Positions 62,563 through 64,000 of a stretch of 64,000 nucleotides of DNA are shown here, in pieces. This DNA comes from an uncultured Lachnospiraceae bacterium (GTDB lineage Bacteria; Bacillota; Clostridia; Lachnospirales; Lachnospiraceae), in the NCBI GenBank assembly GCA_910579395.1, contig CAJTUC010000004.1:146819-210818 (forward strand). Direction: 5' to 3'. Numbering within the stretch: position 1 is the stretch's first letter; every line of letters starts with the position of its first letter. Below the pieces are notes generated by a model that was not told the origin of the DNA, made no database searches, and saw nothing but the letters and a program-made list of their open reading frames with translations. Both the position numbers and the translations under genes were made by a program.

Positions 62563-63780
62563 TCACGAGCGCCCTTTGGATATAAATAGCAAAATGACAA
62601 TTTCCACAGCCAACAGAACCAGCAGGACATACAGAAGTACCGGCCAGGCACAGGCGGCCCCCGCAAGCAGCAGCATCACCACCGGAACCACATATTTCCG
62701 CGGATGATGCCACAAATCGCTTTCAATCTTCCAGCTGCGAATGGGATAAAACCATTCCAGGAGCACAGACAGCACCGCACTCTGCAGGGCAAAGAAAACA
62801 GCCCCGGCAATCATTAAGACAGTAACACCGCCGTTTTGTATCTGCCAGCTACAGAGGAATATCATATCCGCCGCCATATTACAAGAAAAGACAAACAGGC
62901 AGTATGGGATGCAAAAGCGCTGTTTCTGTCCAGGCAGGAAACGGACTGCCTGCTCCAGGTCACAGTCACAGGACAGCAGGATACAAATAGGGGTATTTAA
63001 GGTTAGAATCGCAAACCCCACCGGAACAACAGACAGCCCAGCCATTTCTCTTAAGAAATACGGCATTACAATGGCTACGCACCACATCACAGCAGTATTG
63101 ACCAGATAATTCCTGTGGCAGCTCAGATACCGGAAAAAGTACCGCCATAAGGAACCCCTCTTCCGCTGCTTAATAGCATGGCTTTTCTCACTCTCCCCCT
63201 GATAAAAAGCATAGACTTCTGCCTTCCATAAAATCAGAATAGCGACGAAACCATTCACAAACAGCAACAAGTCAAGCAAAAGCCCGCTTCTTAAAAACAA
63301 AATGGCGGACACTATGGCAGCGGCCCAGATGCCGCCCGCATACCAGTATTTTCTCAGGGAATAGACTGCAGCAGCCATAAGAACCGCATGAAGCATACTG
63401 ATGACCATTCCTATAATCTCTACGGACTTCCATGCAGAAACAGCCAGCAGAACCGCCAGAAGCAGCCCTGTCTTTGTAAGGACCGTATAGGCTCCCAGCA
63501 CTGCCACATAGGAAAATACAAACTCTTGGGGTTGATGCGGAAGCATCAGCATATGTTTAAGCTCCACAGCGCTATCTCTGGAAGAAAGGGCCTGCCACAT
63601 AATGCCTGCAGTAAAGGCGCTGACCATCAGAATCCGCACAGAGGCTGCAGCCTGCACCTGAAAGCCTGCGATATACAGCCCCCAAAATATAATCACATCA
63701 ATCAAAAGTGTCCGGGAGAGCCGTTCATATTTTGCCCCAAACAGTTTTTTGGCAAAGGCTTTACCTGTCATTTTCATCAT
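62563..63780 (-). CDS. ABC transporter permease-like membrane protein
   Basis: About 405 residues with about 10 to 12 hydrophobic segments. There is no close family I can name. The ATG at 63780 (GGGAGG 6 bp upstream) overlaps the ATPase stop at 63761 by 20 bp, which marks it as the membrane partner of that ATPase, probably for export of or defence against a peptide or drug. The region looks GC-richer than its surroundings and lies beside integrase remnants. Confidence 0.78.
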   Translation of the reverse strand: MMKMTGKAFAKKLFGAKYERLSRTLLIDVIIFWGLYIAGFQVQAAASVRILMVSAFTAGIMWQALSSRDSAVELKHMLMLPHQPQEFVFSYVAVLGAYTVLTKTGLLLAVLLAVSAWKSVEIIGMVISMLHAVLMAAAVYSLRKYWYAGGIWAAAIVSAILFLRSGLLLDLLLFVNGFVAILILWKAEVYAFYQGESEKSHAIKQRKRGSLWRYFFRYLSCHRNYLVNTAVMWCVAIVMPYFLREMAGLSVVPVGFAILTLNTPICILLSCDCDLEQAVRFLPGQKQRFCIPYCLFVFSCNMAADMIFLCSWQIQNGGVTVLMIAGAVFFALQSAVLSVLLEWFYPIRSWKIESDLWHHPRKYVVPVVMLLLAGAACAWPVLLYVLLVLLAVEIVILLFISKGRS

Positions 63781-64000
63781 GCAGTGCCTCCCGGATATCC
63801 GCGGCATTGATCTGCCCGCCTTCAAAAGTCTGCCGGATCTTCCCCTCCTCCAGAACAAATACCCTGTCAGAGGTCAGTGTAATGCTCTCCAGGATATGGG
63901 AAGAAAACAGCACAGTCCCATACTCTTTATATCCCAAAATCTGCTGGTACAGATATTCCGTACTCTGGAAATCCAGGCCGTTGACCGGCTCGTCCAGAAG
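63761..64000 (-). CDS. ABC transporter ATPase (5' part beyond window)
   Basis: The last 79 residues of an ABC ATPase. Walker B with the catalytic Glu is seen in LLDEPVNGLDF and the H-loop in LFSSHILESI. The domain ends with a short tail ADIREALHDENDR. Co-translated with the permease at 63780. Confidence 0.9.
   Translation of the reverse strand, partial: LLDEPVNGLDFQSTEYLYQQILGYKEYGTVLFSSHILESITLTSDRVFVLEEGKIRQTFEGGQINAADIREALHDENDR

Overview
The window looks like a chromosomal segment of a motile, spore-former-related member of the Lachnospiraceae (Firmicutes, class Clostridia). This is inferred from gene content and order: iscR-nifS-nifU, gdpP-rplI-dnaB, rpsF-ssb-rpsR, cdaA-cdaR-glmM, mbl-flhO-flhP, a pyruvate formate-lyase locus, a small 2[4Fe-4S] ferredoxin, mecA and a YvyF-type flagellar protein. 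AGGAGG-type ribosome binding sites are the rule. No rRNA, tRNA, CRISPR array or complete mobile element was recognised.

Layout. (1) 1-3465: a heterodimeric multidrug-type ABC exporter (one subunit cut by the window edge), with a divergent AraC-type regulator at 3625. (2) 4464-6616: iron-sulfur assembly genes iscR-nifS-nifU. (3) 6890-10965: an ECF vitamin-type transporter (S component, fused double ATPase, EcfT) followed by tcdA. (4) 11127-14293: a GH18/SH3 protein, then a 0.7 kb gap and mecA. (5) 14380-25414: a surface-polysaccharide cluster with FkbH-like protein, broken membrane protein, large membrane protein, methyltransferase, flippase, glycosyltransferase and a glutaminase/PP-loop amidotransferase fusion. 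A secreted protein with an out-of-frame C9 tract stands divergently beside it. (6) 26827-30775: an unusual split pyruvate formate-lyase locus, then pflA and a ferredoxin. (7) 31005-37327: replication, ribosomal and c-di-AMP hydrolase genes. (8) 37429-44335: Sir2, HIRAN protein, leuA, HPr, glmM, cdaR, cdaA. (9) 44388-52586: two membrane proteins, yvyF, comF, recD2 and the flagellar rod genes behind mbl. (10) 52847-54850: a 12-residue-repeat protein, a small XRE regulator and a paralogue of the C9-tract secreted protein. (11) 54897-61499: an O-antigen-ligase-like protein, uvrA and uvrB. (12) 61700-64000: remnants of an integrase and perhaps a regulator, then an ABC permease/ATPase pair that runs off the window.

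The most striking part is the pyruvate formate-lyase locus. The catalytic subunit keeps the Cys-Cys pair but stops about 80 residues short, and the glycyl-radical segment is encoded separately as an 80-residue protein. Between them lies a 67-residue protein that copies only the entry segment of the radical domain and ends in a cysteine-rich tail. The intergenic space is strongly structured. Two other themes recur: 9-nt C/G tracts that put two surface-related genes out of frame, and families of intergenic hairpins, including a 31-bp exact and a ~95-bp near-exact dispersed repeat, that sit directly behind stop codons or just in front of start codons.
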